DNA of 64,000 bases from Chitinophagaceae bacterium (GTDB lineage Bacteria > Bacteroidota > Bacteroidia > Chitinophagales > UBA10324), in NCBI GenBank assembly GCA_016704325.1, contig JADJAG010000005.1:310001-374000 (forward strand), written 5' to 3'. The position numbers and the translations under genes are program-made. Shown here in pieces: positions 25,830 through 35,676 of the stretch (position 1 is its first letter; each line of letters opens with the position of its first letter). Below the pieces are notes generated by a model. The model saw only the letters and a program-made list of their open reading frames with translations. It was not told the DNA's origin and made no database searches.

Positions 25830-27242
25830 ATGAGAACGACGCTCTTTTTTCTTTCGATAGTTGGATTATTCCTGTCGTCCTGTTCAACGGGTAATAAAAT
25901 GCAGTCGTCAGTGCCTGCAGATGATCTGTATGTGACTAAAACTGAATCGGCAGTTACTGAACCTTCTTCCGTTTATGAGGATGTAACAACTGAGCAGTAC
26001 CAGGATGGAACCACCAATCCTGATCCAGACTATGTTACAACTGAAAAGTATACAGATGAAAATGGTACCAGTTATATCACTAACAATTATTATGAAGGTC
26101 AGAATTATGATTTCTACGGAAGTGAAAGCAGCTATTCATCAGAACTTGATCGTTGGTATGGCCCATCTGTAGGTCTTAGCTACTTCAGCCCATTCTATAC
26201 TACCCCCGGCTTTGGAATATCTTTTGGTTTCAGTTATGGCTGGGGATATCCTTATTACTCTTCCTATTATAACCCATGGTATTACAATCCCTGGTATTCA
26301 CCTTACTACTATGGATACAACCCTTATTATAATCCTTACTATGGTGGATATTATGGTGGCTACTATGGAGGATGTTATGGAAATTACTATGGTGATGGGT
26401 ATGGGTATGGCTATGGAAATGATGTTTACTATGGTTCGCATCATTCAGCCAGCAGCAATAACTCAGGCAATGGTGGTGTAAGGGATTATAAAACGGTTAA
26501 TGATAATGTGGAAACAGGAGGTGCATCTCCTGCTGATTTATCGGGGAGGACACTTGTACCAACGACATCAACAATTTCTAATGAAATTCAAGAAAATTCA
26601 GTGCCTGTAAAAGTGGGTGCTACAAGCATAACTGGTGAAATCAAACGAAACAGCATTTCCGAAAACAATAGTATTTCCAATACGGAGACCGGTATAAGCA
26701 CACCTGACAGGAATGTAAAATCCGGGGTTGAACAGAATGAAATCAAGTCCGTAATTCCACCGGTTAGATCAGTGACACCTTCCACAACTCCTATTCGGCA
26801 GAACACCCAGGAGAGCCGTCCGCGTACCAGTACCTCTGCATCGCAGTTTGAGCAGCAAAGGAGTGCTAATGCCCTCATCAATTCTGTTAATGCCCAGCAG
26901 TCTTCCAATTCAATGGCAGAACAAATGAGCAAAATGCCTCAGCCATCAAATTCAGGAAGCAGTTTGGAAGGAAATAATGTACAGAGAATTACAAGCCCTA
27001 ATACTTCAGCAAGTAAGGCTAATTTCAGATTGGAAGTTCCGGAACCCAAAAAGCATAATCCGGTTACATTTGAACAACCTACTAAAAGCAGGCAGCAGCT
27101 TGAGATTAAAAATCAACCTGAAAAATCTTCTATAAAAGCTACGAATCCGGCCAGGAGTTATAATCAGAACAATAGCTCAAATCAATCTTCCTCCGGAGGA
27201 GGCAATCGAACTAACAACAACGTGAATCGACCTCCAAGATAG
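25830..27242 (+). CDS. Tyr/Gly-rich surface lipoprotein, low-complexity
   Basis: 470 residues. Lipoprotein signal with lipobox LFLSSC, giving Cys near residue 18. A negatively charged Thr-rich part follows. The middle (about 140-200) is dense in Tyr, Gly and Pro (repeats of YYNPWY, YYGGYYGG and YGYGYG). The last 270 residues are Ser, Asn, Thr, Gln and Pro rich with no fold seen. Similar YG-rich lipoproteins of unknown role occur across Bacteroidota. Possibly adhesive or matrix-forming, but this is a guess from composition. It precedes the FadL-like gene by 41 bases. Confidence 0.75.
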   Translation: MRTTLFFLSIVGLFLSSCSTGNKMQSSVPADDLYVTKTESAVTEPSSVYEDVTTEQYQDGTTNPDPDYVTTEKYTDENGTSYITNNYYEGQNYDFYGSESSYSSELDRWYGPSVGLSYFSPFYTTPGFGISFGFSYGWGYPYYSSYYNPWYYNPWYSPYYYGYNPYYNPYYGGYYGGYYGGCYGNYYGDGYGYGYGNDVYYGSHHSASSNNSGNGGVRDYKTVNDNVETGGASPADLSGRTLVPTTSTISNEIQENSVPVKVGATSITGEIKRNSISENNSISNTETGISTPDRNVKSGVEQNEIKSVIPPVRSVTPSTTPIRQNTQESRPRTSTSASQFEQQRSANALINSVNAQQSSNSMAEQMSKMPQPSNSGSSLEGNNVQRITSPNTSASKANFRLEVPEPKKHNPVTFEQPTKSRQQLEIKNQPEKSSIKATNPARSYNQNNSSNQSSSGGGNRTNNNVNRPPR

Positions 27243-27283
27243 ATATACCAATAATTATTATTTGATCATTAAATTTTCTTCTC

Positions 27284-28786
27284 ATGAAAAAGTTCGTGAT
27301 AGCCCTAGGTCTGCTTTTTAGTTGCGCAGCAATTACGAAAGCACAATCTGATGAAGACGCGCTTCGATTCTCACAGCTCACTGTGGGCGGCACCGCTCGA
27401 TTCATCGGTGCAGGTGGTGCATTTGGTGCATTGGGTGCTGATTTTGGATCATTAAGCTTTAACCCTGCCGGTATTGGTGTATACAGAAATTCTGAAATGA
27501 GCTTTACACCTTCTGTTTCCTGGACCAATTCAGGAACAAATTTTCTGAATATTCAGAATGAAACAACAGAGTCAAGATTTAATGTGAGCAATTTTGGAGT
27601 GGTCTTCGCTTCTGATCTTACCAGGAAGAATAGCGTGAACAAATGGAAGCGGTTGAACTTTGGCTTTGGAGCAAATCGTACCAACGACTTTAACAGATCT
27701 ACGTATTACCGTGGCTTCAATGATGACAATTCATTAGTTGACTATTACCTAGAGGAATTGAATGAAGGCAATGGCACACCACCTTCTCAGATAACCAATA
27801 ACTATCCTTTTTCGGCAGCATTAGCCTGGGAATCCTATTTGGTTAATCCGAATTTTTCCGATACAAATCACTACTATAGTGTGATCCCCGACGGGCATGT
27901 TCAGCAAGATAAACTCATAGATGAATCAGGGTCAGCAACCGAATATGTTTTCACGGTAGGTTCCAATTATGACGACAGGCTTTTTCTTGGAGCAACATTT
28001 GGCATGCCCTCGCTGCATTATACGTCCACATCGTCTTATGTGGAGACAGATGTAAACAATGAGATTTCCAACTTTTCAAATTTTCAATTGTATGATAACC
28101 TGGCAACATCCGGAATTGGCTTTAATGGCAAGTTCGGATTGGCTTACATGGTAAATGAATGGATTCGGTTTGGCGGGGCTTTTCACTCACCTACCATTTA
28201 CTATTTGCATGATGAGTACAGTTCATACATTAATGCCGTTTTAGATACTTCACAGGGAGCGTCTTATAGTACACCATATGGGGTATATGATTATGCCCTT
28301 GTTACTCCTTATCGTGCCATAGGCAGCGCTGCTATATTCTTCAAACAGTATGGTTTCATTTCCGTGGATTATGAGTTTGTAGATTATGGGTATATGCATT
28401 ATAAGTTCAATAACTATGCACCCTTAGAAGAACAAGCAGTAGAAAATTCACTGAATCAAACTATTGACTTAAAATACAAGTCGGCTTCTAACATTCGTGT
28501 TGGAGGCGAGTTTGCCTATGAAATTTTCCGTTTCAGAGCAGGTTTTGGATACTATGGCTCACCATTTAAAGAAGGAATCGCAACCGAAGGATACGATTAC
28601 AGCAGAACTAACATTAGCGGCGGATTTGGTCTTAAACTGAATAGTTTTACGATTGACGCAGCTTATATGCATACTTCATCAAAGGAATACTATCAACCTT
28701 ATTCACTGGATGCTGAGTTTGTTCCCGGTGTGGGAATTGATAAGAATGCAGGCAACGTTGTAGTGACTATGGCCTATAAGTTCTAA
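27284..28786 (+). CDS. FadL/OmpP1-family outer membrane transport protein
   Basis: 500 residues, signal peptide (FVIALGLLFSCAAITKAQ). The opening RFSQLTVGGTARFIGAGGAF followed by DFGSLSFNPAGIGVYRNSE is the hatch-domain start typical of the FadL/TodX family, and the rest alternates aromatic and polar residues as a beta-barrel. C-terminus ends in VVVTMAYKF, an outer-membrane-insertion style ending. Members take up hydrophobic molecules; the substrate is unknown. Confidence 0.8.
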   Translation: MKKFVIALGLLFSCAAITKAQSDEDALRFSQLTVGGTARFIGAGGAFGALGADFGSLSFNPAGIGVYRNSEMSFTPSVSWTNSGTNFLNIQNETTESRFNVSNFGVVFASDLTRKNSVNKWKRLNFGFGANRTNDFNRSTYYRGFNDDNSLVDYYLEELNEGNGTPPSQITNNYPFSAALAWESYLVNPNFSDTNHYYSVIPDGHVQQDKLIDESGSATEYVFTVGSNYDDRLFLGATFGMPSLHYTSTSSYVETDVNNEISNFSNFQLYDNLATSGIGFNGKFGLAYMVNEWIRFGGAFHSPTIYYLHDEYSSYINAVLDTSQGASYSTPYGVYDYALVTPYRAIGSAAIFFKQYGFISVDYEFVDYGYMHYKFNNYAPLEEQAVENSLNQTIDLKYKSASNIRVGGEFAYEIFRFRAGFGYYGSPFKEGIATEGYDYSRTNISGGFGLKLNSFTIDAAYMHTSSKEYYQPYSLDAEFVPGVGIDKNAGNVVVTMAYKF

Positions 28787-28960
28787 GGACAGACCAGTAT
28801 TCGGCTTAGTACAGGTACAAATGATTTGTGTTTTGCGAACTACAGAAAGCAAACACAGGCAACCAGGCTGCCCATTATTTCTTGCGAAAGTCCGTCCGTA
28901 ATTTGCAAATCAGCACTTGCCCAACTTAACCGGTAAACATACCCTGATTAGCCAAGAAAC

Positions 28961-28994
28961 ATCTTTTGGTTAATTTTGTTAGCTACCAAAAGAT
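28961..28994. promoter_or_regulatory. ubiD: Inverted repeat around the ubiD promoter box
   Basis: Perfect 10-bp inverted repeat ATCTTTTGGT (28961-28970) / ACCAAAAGAT (28985-28994). Its 14-base centre begins with TAATTTTG (28971-28978), a match to TAnnTTTG, and the ubiD ATG at 29000 follows six bases after the repeat. It could be an operator for a dimeric regulator or, if transcribed, part of a leader hairpin. Confidence 0.45.
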
Positions 28995-28999
28995 ATTAA

Positions 29000-30955
29000 A
29001 TGTCATACCGGTCTTTAAAGCAATTTGTTGACGAGTTAGAAGCATGCGGTGAGCTCATGCGCGTAAAGGAATTTGTAGATCCTAATCTAGAAATGACAGA
29101 GATTGTTGATCGTTTCTCTAAGAATGCCGGCCCAGCCATACTTTTTGAGAATACAGGTACGCCATTCCCATTGTTGATCAATGCCTTTGGTTCAAGACGA
29201 AGAATTTGCCTTGCATTAGGTGTAAAGGACCTGGATGATATTGCTTTTGAAATTGAATTATTGTTTAAGACCTTGATGAAGCCAAAGGATAATATCCTGG
29301 AAAAATTAAGGTTGTTACCTAAGCTCTCACAATTAGCTTCATGGATGCCAAAGGTGCGCAAGGGGAGAGGCGAATGCCAGGAAGTGGTGATGCAGCACCC
29401 TGATATTACCAAACTGCCTGTAATGACCTGTTGGCCGGAAGACGGTGGACCTTTTCTTACGCTGCCGGTTATTAATACAAAGGATCCAATTACAGGTATT
29501 CGCAATGTTGGAATGTACAGGATGCAGGTTTTTGGACCTGTACTCACGGGAATGCATTGGCATAAGCATAAAGTATCCGCGAAGCATTTTAATGAGTATA
29601 AAAAACTCAATAAACGAATGCCTGTTTCTGTGGCATTGGGAGGTGATCCCGTCTACACCTATGCTGCTACTGCGCCGCTACCGGATAACGTGGATGAATA
29701 TATGCTGGCGGGATTTCTTCGCAAGAAAAGAGTTGAATTGGTGAAATGCCTGACAAATGAACTGGAAGTGCCAGCAGATGCGGATTTCATTATTGAAGGC
29801 TATGTCGATCCCTGGGAAGATTATTTGCTGGAAGGTCCTTTCGGAGATCATACCGGCTACTACTCTCTTGCGGATTATTATCCTAAGTTTCATATTACCT
29901 GTATTACACATAAAAAGGAAGCTATTTATCCATCTACTATTGTCGGAATTCCGCCTCAGGAAGATGCCTGGTTAGGCAAGGCTACTGAAAGGATATTTCT
30001 CGCACCAATTAAAATGACGCTGGTGCCTGAGATTGTAGATATGGAATTACCTATAGAAGGTGTGTTTCATAACCTTACAATTGTTAAGATTAAAAAGGAA
30101 TACCCAGGCCAGGCACAAAAGGTAACCAATGCCATGTGGGGTGCCGGCCAGATGATGTTTAATAAGATATTGGTGGTGGTAGATGAGGTAGTAAACATAC
30201 AAGACTACCAGGATGTTGCCAGGGCTTTGTCGGCGAATGTTGATCCACAGCAGGATATCTTTTTTGCACAAGGACCAATGGATGTGCTTGATCATTCTTG
30301 CTCTAAGCTTGCATTTGGAGGAAAGATGTGCATTGATGCAACAAGAAAGCTGGAAGAAGAATCACGATTTTCATTGGAAAAGGTGGATGATGGAACATTG
30401 AGAATTGGAATCATCAGCGGAAGCAAAGAGGAAGTGAAGCAATGGGGAGATAGTCTGAAGCAATTGATCAGCATTTCTTACCCGGAAATAGTTGATCTAA
30501 ACACTACATGGGTAGAATTAGGAATTTCTGTAGTATTTATTTCAGTTAAGAAGAATCGCAGGAATCATATTCGTGAACTGAATGATAAACTCTTTCTCAC
30601 CACTACTTTGAATGAGGTAAAGTTCATCATTTATGTAGAGCATAGTGTTGATGCGAATGATACTGCAGATGTAATCTGGCGCTGGAGTAATAATCTTGAT
30701 CCGCGCAGAGACAGTTATGTAGTTGCTGCTCCTGACAATGAGAATATTTCTCATATTGGTTTCGATGGAACCCGCAAAACAAAAGAGTATGATGATTTTG
30801 ACCGAGAATGGCCGAATATAATTTGTATGAATGAAGCAACCATCAAAACAATTGATGAGAAATGGTCATCACTTAATCTAGGCCCTTTTCTCCCTTCACC
30901 TTCCCTTAAGCACAGGAATCAATTGTATAAAGGAGGGGCTGTGGCTATAGATTGA
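29000..30955 (+). CDS. ubiD: UbiD family decarboxylase
   Basis: 651 residues. UbiD enzymes use prenylated FMN to remove carboxyl groups from aromatic or alpha,beta-unsaturated acids. In Bacteroidota, members near this length are often assigned to menaquinone biosynthesis. Motifs seen: FGSRRRICLALG near the N-terminus, MQVFGPVLTGMHWHKHK, EGPFGDHTGYYS (conserved acidic active-site region), and VDPQQDIFFAQGPMDVLDH in the C-terminal domain. UbiX, the cofactor maker, is not in the window. Cytoplasmic. Confidence 0.9.
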   Translation: MSYRSLKQFVDELEACGELMRVKEFVDPNLEMTEIVDRFSKNAGPAILFENTGTPFPLLINAFGSRRRICLALGVKDLDDIAFEIELLFKTLMKPKDNILEKLRLLPKLSQLASWMPKVRKGRGECQEVVMQHPDITKLPVMTCWPEDGGPFLTLPVINTKDPITGIRNVGMYRMQVFGPVLTGMHWHKHKVSAKHFNEYKKLNKRMPVSVALGGDPVYTYAATAPLPDNVDEYMLAGFLRKKRVELVKCLTNELEVPADADFIIEGYVDPWEDYLLEGPFGDHTGYYSLADYYPKFHITCITHKKEAIYPSTIVGIPPQEDAWLGKATERIFLAPIKMTLVPEIVDMELPIEGVFHNLTIVKIKKEYPGQAQKVTNAMWGAGQMMFNKILVVVDEVVNIQDYQDVARALSANVDPQQDIFFAQGPMDVLDHSCSKLAFGGKMCIDATRKLEEESRFSLEKVDDGTLRIGIISGSKEEVKQWGDSLKQLISISYPEIVDLNTTWVELGISVVFISVKKNRRNHIRELNDKLFLTTTLNEVKFIIYVEHSVDANDTADVIWRWSNNLDPRRDSYVVAAPDNENISHIGFDGTRKTKEYDDFDREWPNIICMNEATIKTIDEKWSSLNLGPFLPSPSLKHRNQLYKGGAVAID

Positions 30956-30970
30956 TTCAACCATGAATCA
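30953..30970 (+). terminator. Weak hairpin at the end of ubiD
   Basis: TGATTCA / TGAATCA 7-bp stem with loop ACCA, followed after GGC by ATTTTTC. It includes the stop codon and is AT-rich, so it may only weakly terminate. Confidence 0.3.
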
Positions 30971-31047
30971 GGCATTTTTCATTGTCACATTACTGTCAAA
31001 TGAAGTGTGTTAGTGACTTATAGCCCTTCCTGCGGAATAGCGTGGTG

Positions 31048-31055
31048 TAACTTTG
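31048..31055 (+). promoter_or_regulatory. -7 box for the HmuY/TonB receptor locus
   Basis: TAACTTTG matches TAnnTTTG and ends 20 bases before the ATG of the first HmuY-like gene (31076). No clear -33 element or iron-box palindrome is visible. Confidence 0.45.
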
Positions 31056-31075
31056 GCGCTCTAAATTAACCACGG

Positions 31076-32329
31076 ATGAAAAGGATTACAACGATTGTAT
31101 TGATGATGTTTTTTGTATGTTTCAATGTAAGCGCTCAAACAACAGAAACTGTTTCAATGGGCCCAAACTATGCCAATGAGGTATTTTGGAAAATGCAGGG
31201 AGGCCAAACAGGAGAGGCGGCAGTAAACAGCTGGGAACTCGCTTTCAGATTGGGAATTCAGACCTCTTCGATTTTTATCAATTCTGCCAACAGTGTATCA
31301 CTTTATCAGGTACCAAATACCGATACCAGCGGATGGTCAACACTTGATACTACCGGATTGCAAACATGGCATCAGCTTTTCAATAGTGATACATCATGGG
31401 AATATGGTGCATTTGACAGATCGTCAACCGGATTTCCAGATTTTAGTTGGGGTGATTATGACTTCACTTCACATGTAGTAACCGGCGATTCACTTTATGT
31501 GATTAAGTTGGGTGGTTCCGTCTACAAGAAGCTCTGGATTGTGAAAAAAGATTTTGGAAACTGGACATTCCGGTATGCAAATCTTGATAATACAGGTGAT
31601 CAGGTAGTTACGCTCAATAATGCTGATTACACTGATAAAAATTTCGCTTACTATTCAATAACAAACGGGTCCGCTTTAAATCTTGAACCCAATACCAGTG
31701 ATTGGGATGTACTTTTTACACGCTATCTCACCTTGTTACCTCCCGATAATACGCCTTACCTCGTAACGGGTGTCTTGAATAATGTTGGTGTTACTGTAGC
31801 AGAAGCAAATGGAGTTGATGTTCAATCCGTTGATCCTGCAGACTATGAAAATTTTTATGTATCCAGCATTTCTGAGATTGGTTACGACTGGAAGTATTTT
31901 GACATGAATCTAAACCAATTCGCTGTAGTTGCAGATTTATGCTACTTCGTGAAATCGTTAGACGGTAATGTTTACAAGATAGTTTTTACCGGGTTTGAGG
32001 GTGCTGCTACAGGTAATATTTCCTGGGAACAAAGCAGTGCAATTACTTCTATTCATTCAATCAATAGTGATTTAAACAGCGCGATGGTCTATCCAAACCC
32101 GGTAAGCGATAAACTTAATCTTGTTTTTGATTTGAAGAAGAATAGCAGTAACCTGAAGATTGCACTCTTTAATTTGGACGGAAAAGAAGTGTTTCATGCT
32201 GCCACCAGTGCAAATGCAGGGCTAAACCAGCAACAGTTTTTAATGCCGGAATTAAGCAATGGATTGTATTTGTTGAAGCTGGACGATGGAGGAAGCGTTA
32301 TTAATCTGAAAGTAATAATTAATCGTTAA
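31076..32329 (+). CDS. HmuY-like protein fused to T9SS sorting domain
   Basis: 417 residues. Signal peptide (TIVLMMFFVCFNVSAQ). The body is HmuY-like: SWELAFRLGIQTSSIFINSA, LYVIKLGGSVYKKLWIVKKD, NTSDWDVLFTRYLTLL, PYLVTGVLNNVGVTVAEANG and IGYDWKYFDMNLNQF align with the same blocks of the gene at 34684. The last 75 residues are a T9SS type A tail (MVYPNPVSDKLNLVFDL, LFNLDGKEVFHA, LSNGLYLLKLDDG). HmuY proteins bind heme for a partner receptor (family knowledge). Here T9SS export would place the binder at the surface instead of lipid-anchored. Heme ligands are not verified. First gene of a three-gene locus with the TonB-dependent receptor. Confidence 0.8.
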   Translation: MKRITTIVLMMFFVCFNVSAQTTETVSMGPNYANEVFWKMQGGQTGEAAVNSWELAFRLGIQTSSIFINSANSVSLYQVPNTDTSGWSTLDTTGLQTWHQLFNSDTSWEYGAFDRSSTGFPDFSWGDYDFTSHVVTGDSLYVIKLGGSVYKKLWIVKKDFGNWTFRYANLDNTGDQVVTLNNADYTDKNFAYYSITNGSALNLEPNTSDWDVLFTRYLTLLPPDNTPYLVTGVLNNVGVTVAEANGVDVQSVDPADYENFYVSSISEIGYDWKYFDMNLNQFAVVADLCYFVKSLDGNVYKIVFTGFEGAATGNISWEQSSAITSIHSINSDLNSAMVYPNPVSDKLNLVFDLKKNSSNLKIALFNLDGKEVFHAATSANAGLNQQQFLMPELSNGLYLLKLDDGGSVINLKVIINR

Positions 32330-32388
32330 TAGCATATCATTCCCGTGTAATGGAATGCGCAAAGGTTTGTGAGTTGATCTGAAAAGTT

Positions 32389-34629
32389 ATGAGTTGTCGA
32401 AGTGCAAGTTGGTATGTTCTGATTCTTACGTGGTTCGTCCTTCCTGCTTTTGCGCAGGCACAAGGTATTGTGACCGTATTGGACAGCGCTACCTTGCAGC
32501 CGGTTAATGATGCCGTTGTCATTTTTCAACCACTGCAAAAATCAGGTGATAGTAAGCAAAAGGTGTTTTATACCAATCAGTATGGAGAAGTTTCCGGCAA
32601 TTTGCAGGAAAAAGCTATGATTTATATTCAACTGTTGGGATACGAAACTTTTCAGGATACGATAGCTCCATCCGCAACAAATACTATTTACCTAAGTAGA
32701 TCAGCAGTCAATTTATCTGAAGTGGTGGTTACCGGTCAATATGATATCAATACGTCCGACAAATCAGTCTATAACGTAACGGTCATAGATGAAGCAACTA
32801 TTCAATCAATGGCAGCACAACACCTGGGGGATGTATTGGAAAACCAACTAAACTGCAGGGTTGAACAGGATAATATACTTGGAAGTAGTGTGCGTATTAA
32901 TGGTATCTCAGGGCAGCATGTCAAGATCCTCATTGACGGTGTAAACCTGGTAGGCAGAGAGAATGGAAATATTGACCTTAACCAGATCAATATGAATAAT
33001 GTGGAACGCATTGAAATTATTGAAGGCCCGATGTCCGTCAGTTATGGAACAGATGCCATTGGCGGAGTAATCAATATTGTAACCAGGAAAAGCAGCAATT
33101 ATCCGCTTCAGGCAGACCTGAATCTTTATTATGAATCTGCAGGTACTTACAATGGGGATGTTGCTGTTTTGTGGCGAAAGAATAACAATACCTTTTCCAT
33201 TTCAGGGGGTCGGTATTTCTTCGATGGATTCTCTGTTTCTGATACAACAAGATTTATGGAGTGGAAACCAAAGCAACAATATTTTGCTTCCTTCAATTAT
33301 GGCTATTCTTTTAAGTCGCTAAAGCTGAACTTTAAAAGTGATTTCATGGATCAGGAGATTCAGAATAAAGGTAATCCGGTATTAACTCCTTACCAGGCAT
33401 ATGCATTTGATGACTATTATCTTACCAGGAGATGGAACAATGCATTGTCGGCGGACCTGCGCTTTAAGAATAATGGAAAGCTACAGATCACAACCGGGAA
33501 CTCTTATTACCGTCACATCAGGAATACATACCGGATTGATATGGTTACGCTCGACCAGGTGCTACTGGCGGCTGAAGAAAGTCAGGATACTGCCGTTTTT
33601 ACTTCATGGATCGTTCGCGGAACCTATAGTCAAAATCTACCCAACAGAAAAGTGAACTACCAGGCAGGGTATGATATCAACCTTGAGTCAGGGAATAGTG
33701 GCAAGTTGGCTGATGGCTTGCAGCATATCAACGATTATGCGCTTTTTGGAAGCATAGAGTACCAGGTTGTTTCACATCTCTATCTGCGTCCCGGAATTCG
33801 TTTTTCTTATAATTCAAAGTATGGTGCTCCGGTGACCCCTTCTTTGAACCTGAAGTATGATTTTCTCACTCGTTATTCCTTGCGGGCTTCTTACGCGCAT
33901 GGATTTCGTGCCCCATCATTGAAAGAGCTTGACCTTTATTTTGTTGACGTGAATCATAATGTTCTTGGTAATCCAAACCTCGAAGCGGAAACCTCCAATA
34001 ACTATTTAGTATCATTCAGTGCGGCCAACCAGGTTGGTGCATTTAATTTTAGTGCAGATGTTTCATTGTTTTACAACGACATCAATAATATCATTTCTCT
34101 CGCTTTAGTTGAACCGGTAACTCAATTATATACTTATGTGAATATTGACAGGTATAAAACAACGGGGGGTACATTTTCAGCTGTTTTCAAAACGTCCCGC
34201 ATGACTTTTACAACTGGTTTTTCGCTAACCGGAATATACAATACATTGTCGGATTCATTGGATATAGATGCGTTTTCTATGACGCCTGAATTTCAGAATA
34301 ACTTCTTGTTTACCTTTCCAAAGGCCGGGTTTGAAGGAGCTGTATATTTCAAGAATACAGGTACAACACCAGGTTATGGTCTAGAGACTGACGGCACTGT
34401 ATATCAGACATTCATTGCAGCATTTACAATAATGGATCTATCAATCACCAAATACTTTTTGAAAAAGCAGGTTGCTTTTTCAATAGGTGTGAAGAATCTT
34501 TTTGATGTCACTAATATCCAAAGCAGTTCCCTAAGTGGCGCAGTTCATACGGGAGGCAGCGATTCAATACCTTATTCAGTTGGCAGAATGGTGTTTGGTG
34601 GTATACGATTAAAACTTTATAAGGACTAA
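32389..34629 (+). CDS. TonB-dependent outer membrane receptor
   Basis: 746 residues. Signal peptide, then a carboxypeptidase-regulatory-like domain (VTVLDSATLQPVNDAVVIFQ), plug domain (VVVTGQYDINTSDKSVYNVT, then GDVLENQLNCRVEQDN, ILIDGVNLVGRENGN, IEIIEGPMSVSYGTDAIGGV), and a 22-strand type barrel with AHGFRAPSLKELDLYF and a C-terminal RLKLYKD. The plug is of the siderophore/heme/cobalamin receptor type and not SusC-like. Flanked by two HmuY-like genes, it is most likely a heme importer similar to HmuR. Energy would come from TonB-ExbBD encoded elsewhere. Confidence 0.9.
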   Translation: MSCRSASWYVLILTWFVLPAFAQAQGIVTVLDSATLQPVNDAVVIFQPLQKSGDSKQKVFYTNQYGEVSGNLQEKAMIYIQLLGYETFQDTIAPSATNTIYLSRSAVNLSEVVVTGQYDINTSDKSVYNVTVIDEATIQSMAAQHLGDVLENQLNCRVEQDNILGSSVRINGISGQHVKILIDGVNLVGRENGNIDLNQINMNNVERIEIIEGPMSVSYGTDAIGGVINIVTRKSSNYPLQADLNLYYESAGTYNGDVAVLWRKNNNTFSISGGRYFFDGFSVSDTTRFMEWKPKQQYFASFNYGYSFKSLKLNFKSDFMDQEIQNKGNPVLTPYQAYAFDDYYLTRRWNNALSADLRFKNNGKLQITTGNSYYRHIRNTYRIDMVTLDQVLLAAEESQDTAVFTSWIVRGTYSQNLPNRKVNYQAGYDINLESGNSGKLADGLQHINDYALFGSIEYQVVSHLYLRPGIRFSYNSKYGAPVTPSLNLKYDFLTRYSLRASYAHGFRAPSLKELDLYFVDVNHNVLGNPNLEAETSNNYLVSFSAANQVGAFNFSADVSLFYNDINNIISLALVEPVTQLYTYVNIDRYKTTGGTFSAVFKTSRMTFTTGFSLTGIYNTLSDSLDIDAFSMTPEFQNNFLFTFPKAGFEGAVYFKNTGTTPGYGLETDGTVYQTFIAAFTIMDLSITKYFLKKQVAFSIGVKNLFDVTNIQSSSLSGAVHTGGSDSIPYSVGRMVFGGIRLKLYKD

Positions 34630-34683
34630 AATTCAATGTGTGATAAAGTTATGGCAAAGTAAAAGGAGGCGATTAGAATTATC

Positions 34684-35676
34684 ATGAATAATAACAGTAT
34701 TTTATATTACCCGATATTACGATGGACCATTGCCCTGCTTCTTTTGGTAGTGCATGGTTCCTGTTTCAAGGAAGATATTGCCATGGTACTTCCACCACCA
34801 GGCGATGCACAAATTGACCAGGTTGGATTAGGTTCAGATTATGAACGCCAACAGTATTTTGATTTAGGTACAGGGGATACACTTGGCAGTAAGTATGACA
34901 GCTGGGATTTGTGTTTTGAATCATCCTCATCCGGATGGCATATCTGGATTAACGGCGGAAATCTTGCATTGATTGCCAATATGGACACACAGGATTTTGA
35001 TGCAATTATGGATACTGTGGGCGCTGCATGGAAATGGGATGAAGCCAGTTGGCACCTTGATTCTACAGCTATTGGTGATTGGCGGAATGAGAGAATGGTG
35101 TATGTAATTGACCTTGGCTATGCTAAAGCAGCAGGGGAAAGATTTAAGAAGATTATTTTTCAGAGCCTGACAGATGGCTATTATGAAATTGAGTATGCCA
35201 ACCTGGATGGAAGTGATGTACATGTGAAGCAGATACAAAAGAACGATGCATATGCATATACCTACTTCACATTTGCCGATGGAGGTTCTATACTACCTAT
35301 TGAACCTGATAAACAGCGATGGGATATTCTTTTTACAAGATACCGGTACATATTTTATGAAGAGCAGCCGCCATTACCTTACCTGGTTACAGGCATTCTT
35401 ATCAATCCGGGAATTGAGGTAGCGATTGATTCTTCTTACGCTTTCGACGAGATACATTATGAGAATGCAATAAGCTTTAACTACTCAGCAAAACGTGATA
35501 TAATCGGGTACAACTGGAAGTACTATGACTTTGATAATGCCGCATACGTGGTACGCTCGGACATTAATTATATTATCCGCGATATGGAAGGAGTCTATTG
35601 GAAGTTGCACTTTATTGATTTTTATAACACACTTGGCGAAAAGGGATATCCGCAATTTGAATATCAGCGGCTTTGA
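34684..35676 (+). CDS. HmuY family protein, probable lipoprotein
   Basis: 330 residues. N-terminal hydrophobic segment ending in VVHGSCFKED; the Cys could be lipid-modified, but the lipobox is weak. HmuY-type blocks: SKYDSWDLCFESSSSGWHIW, NGGNLALIANMD, VYVIDLGYAKAAGERFKKII, RWDILFTRYRYIF, PYLVTGILINPGIEVAI and IGYNWKYYDFDNAAYVV. It lacks the T9SS tail of its paralogue at 31076 and is 87 residues shorter. Predicted to bind heme or a similar ligand for the adjacent receptor; ligand unproven. Confidence 0.8.
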   Translation: MNNNSILYYPILRWTIALLLLVVHGSCFKEDIAMVLPPPGDAQIDQVGLGSDYERQQYFDLGTGDTLGSKYDSWDLCFESSSSGWHIWINGGNLALIANMDTQDFDAIMDTVGAAWKWDEASWHLDSTAIGDWRNERMVYVIDLGYAKAAGERFKKIIFQSLTDGYYEIEYANLDGSDVHVKQIQKNDAYAYTYFTFADGGSILPIEPDKQRWDILFTRYRYIFYEEQPPLPYLVTGILINPGIEVAIDSSYAFDEIHYENAISFNYSAKRDIIGYNWKYYDFDNAAYVVRSDINYIIRDMEGVYWKLHFIDFYNTLGEKGYPQFEYQRL

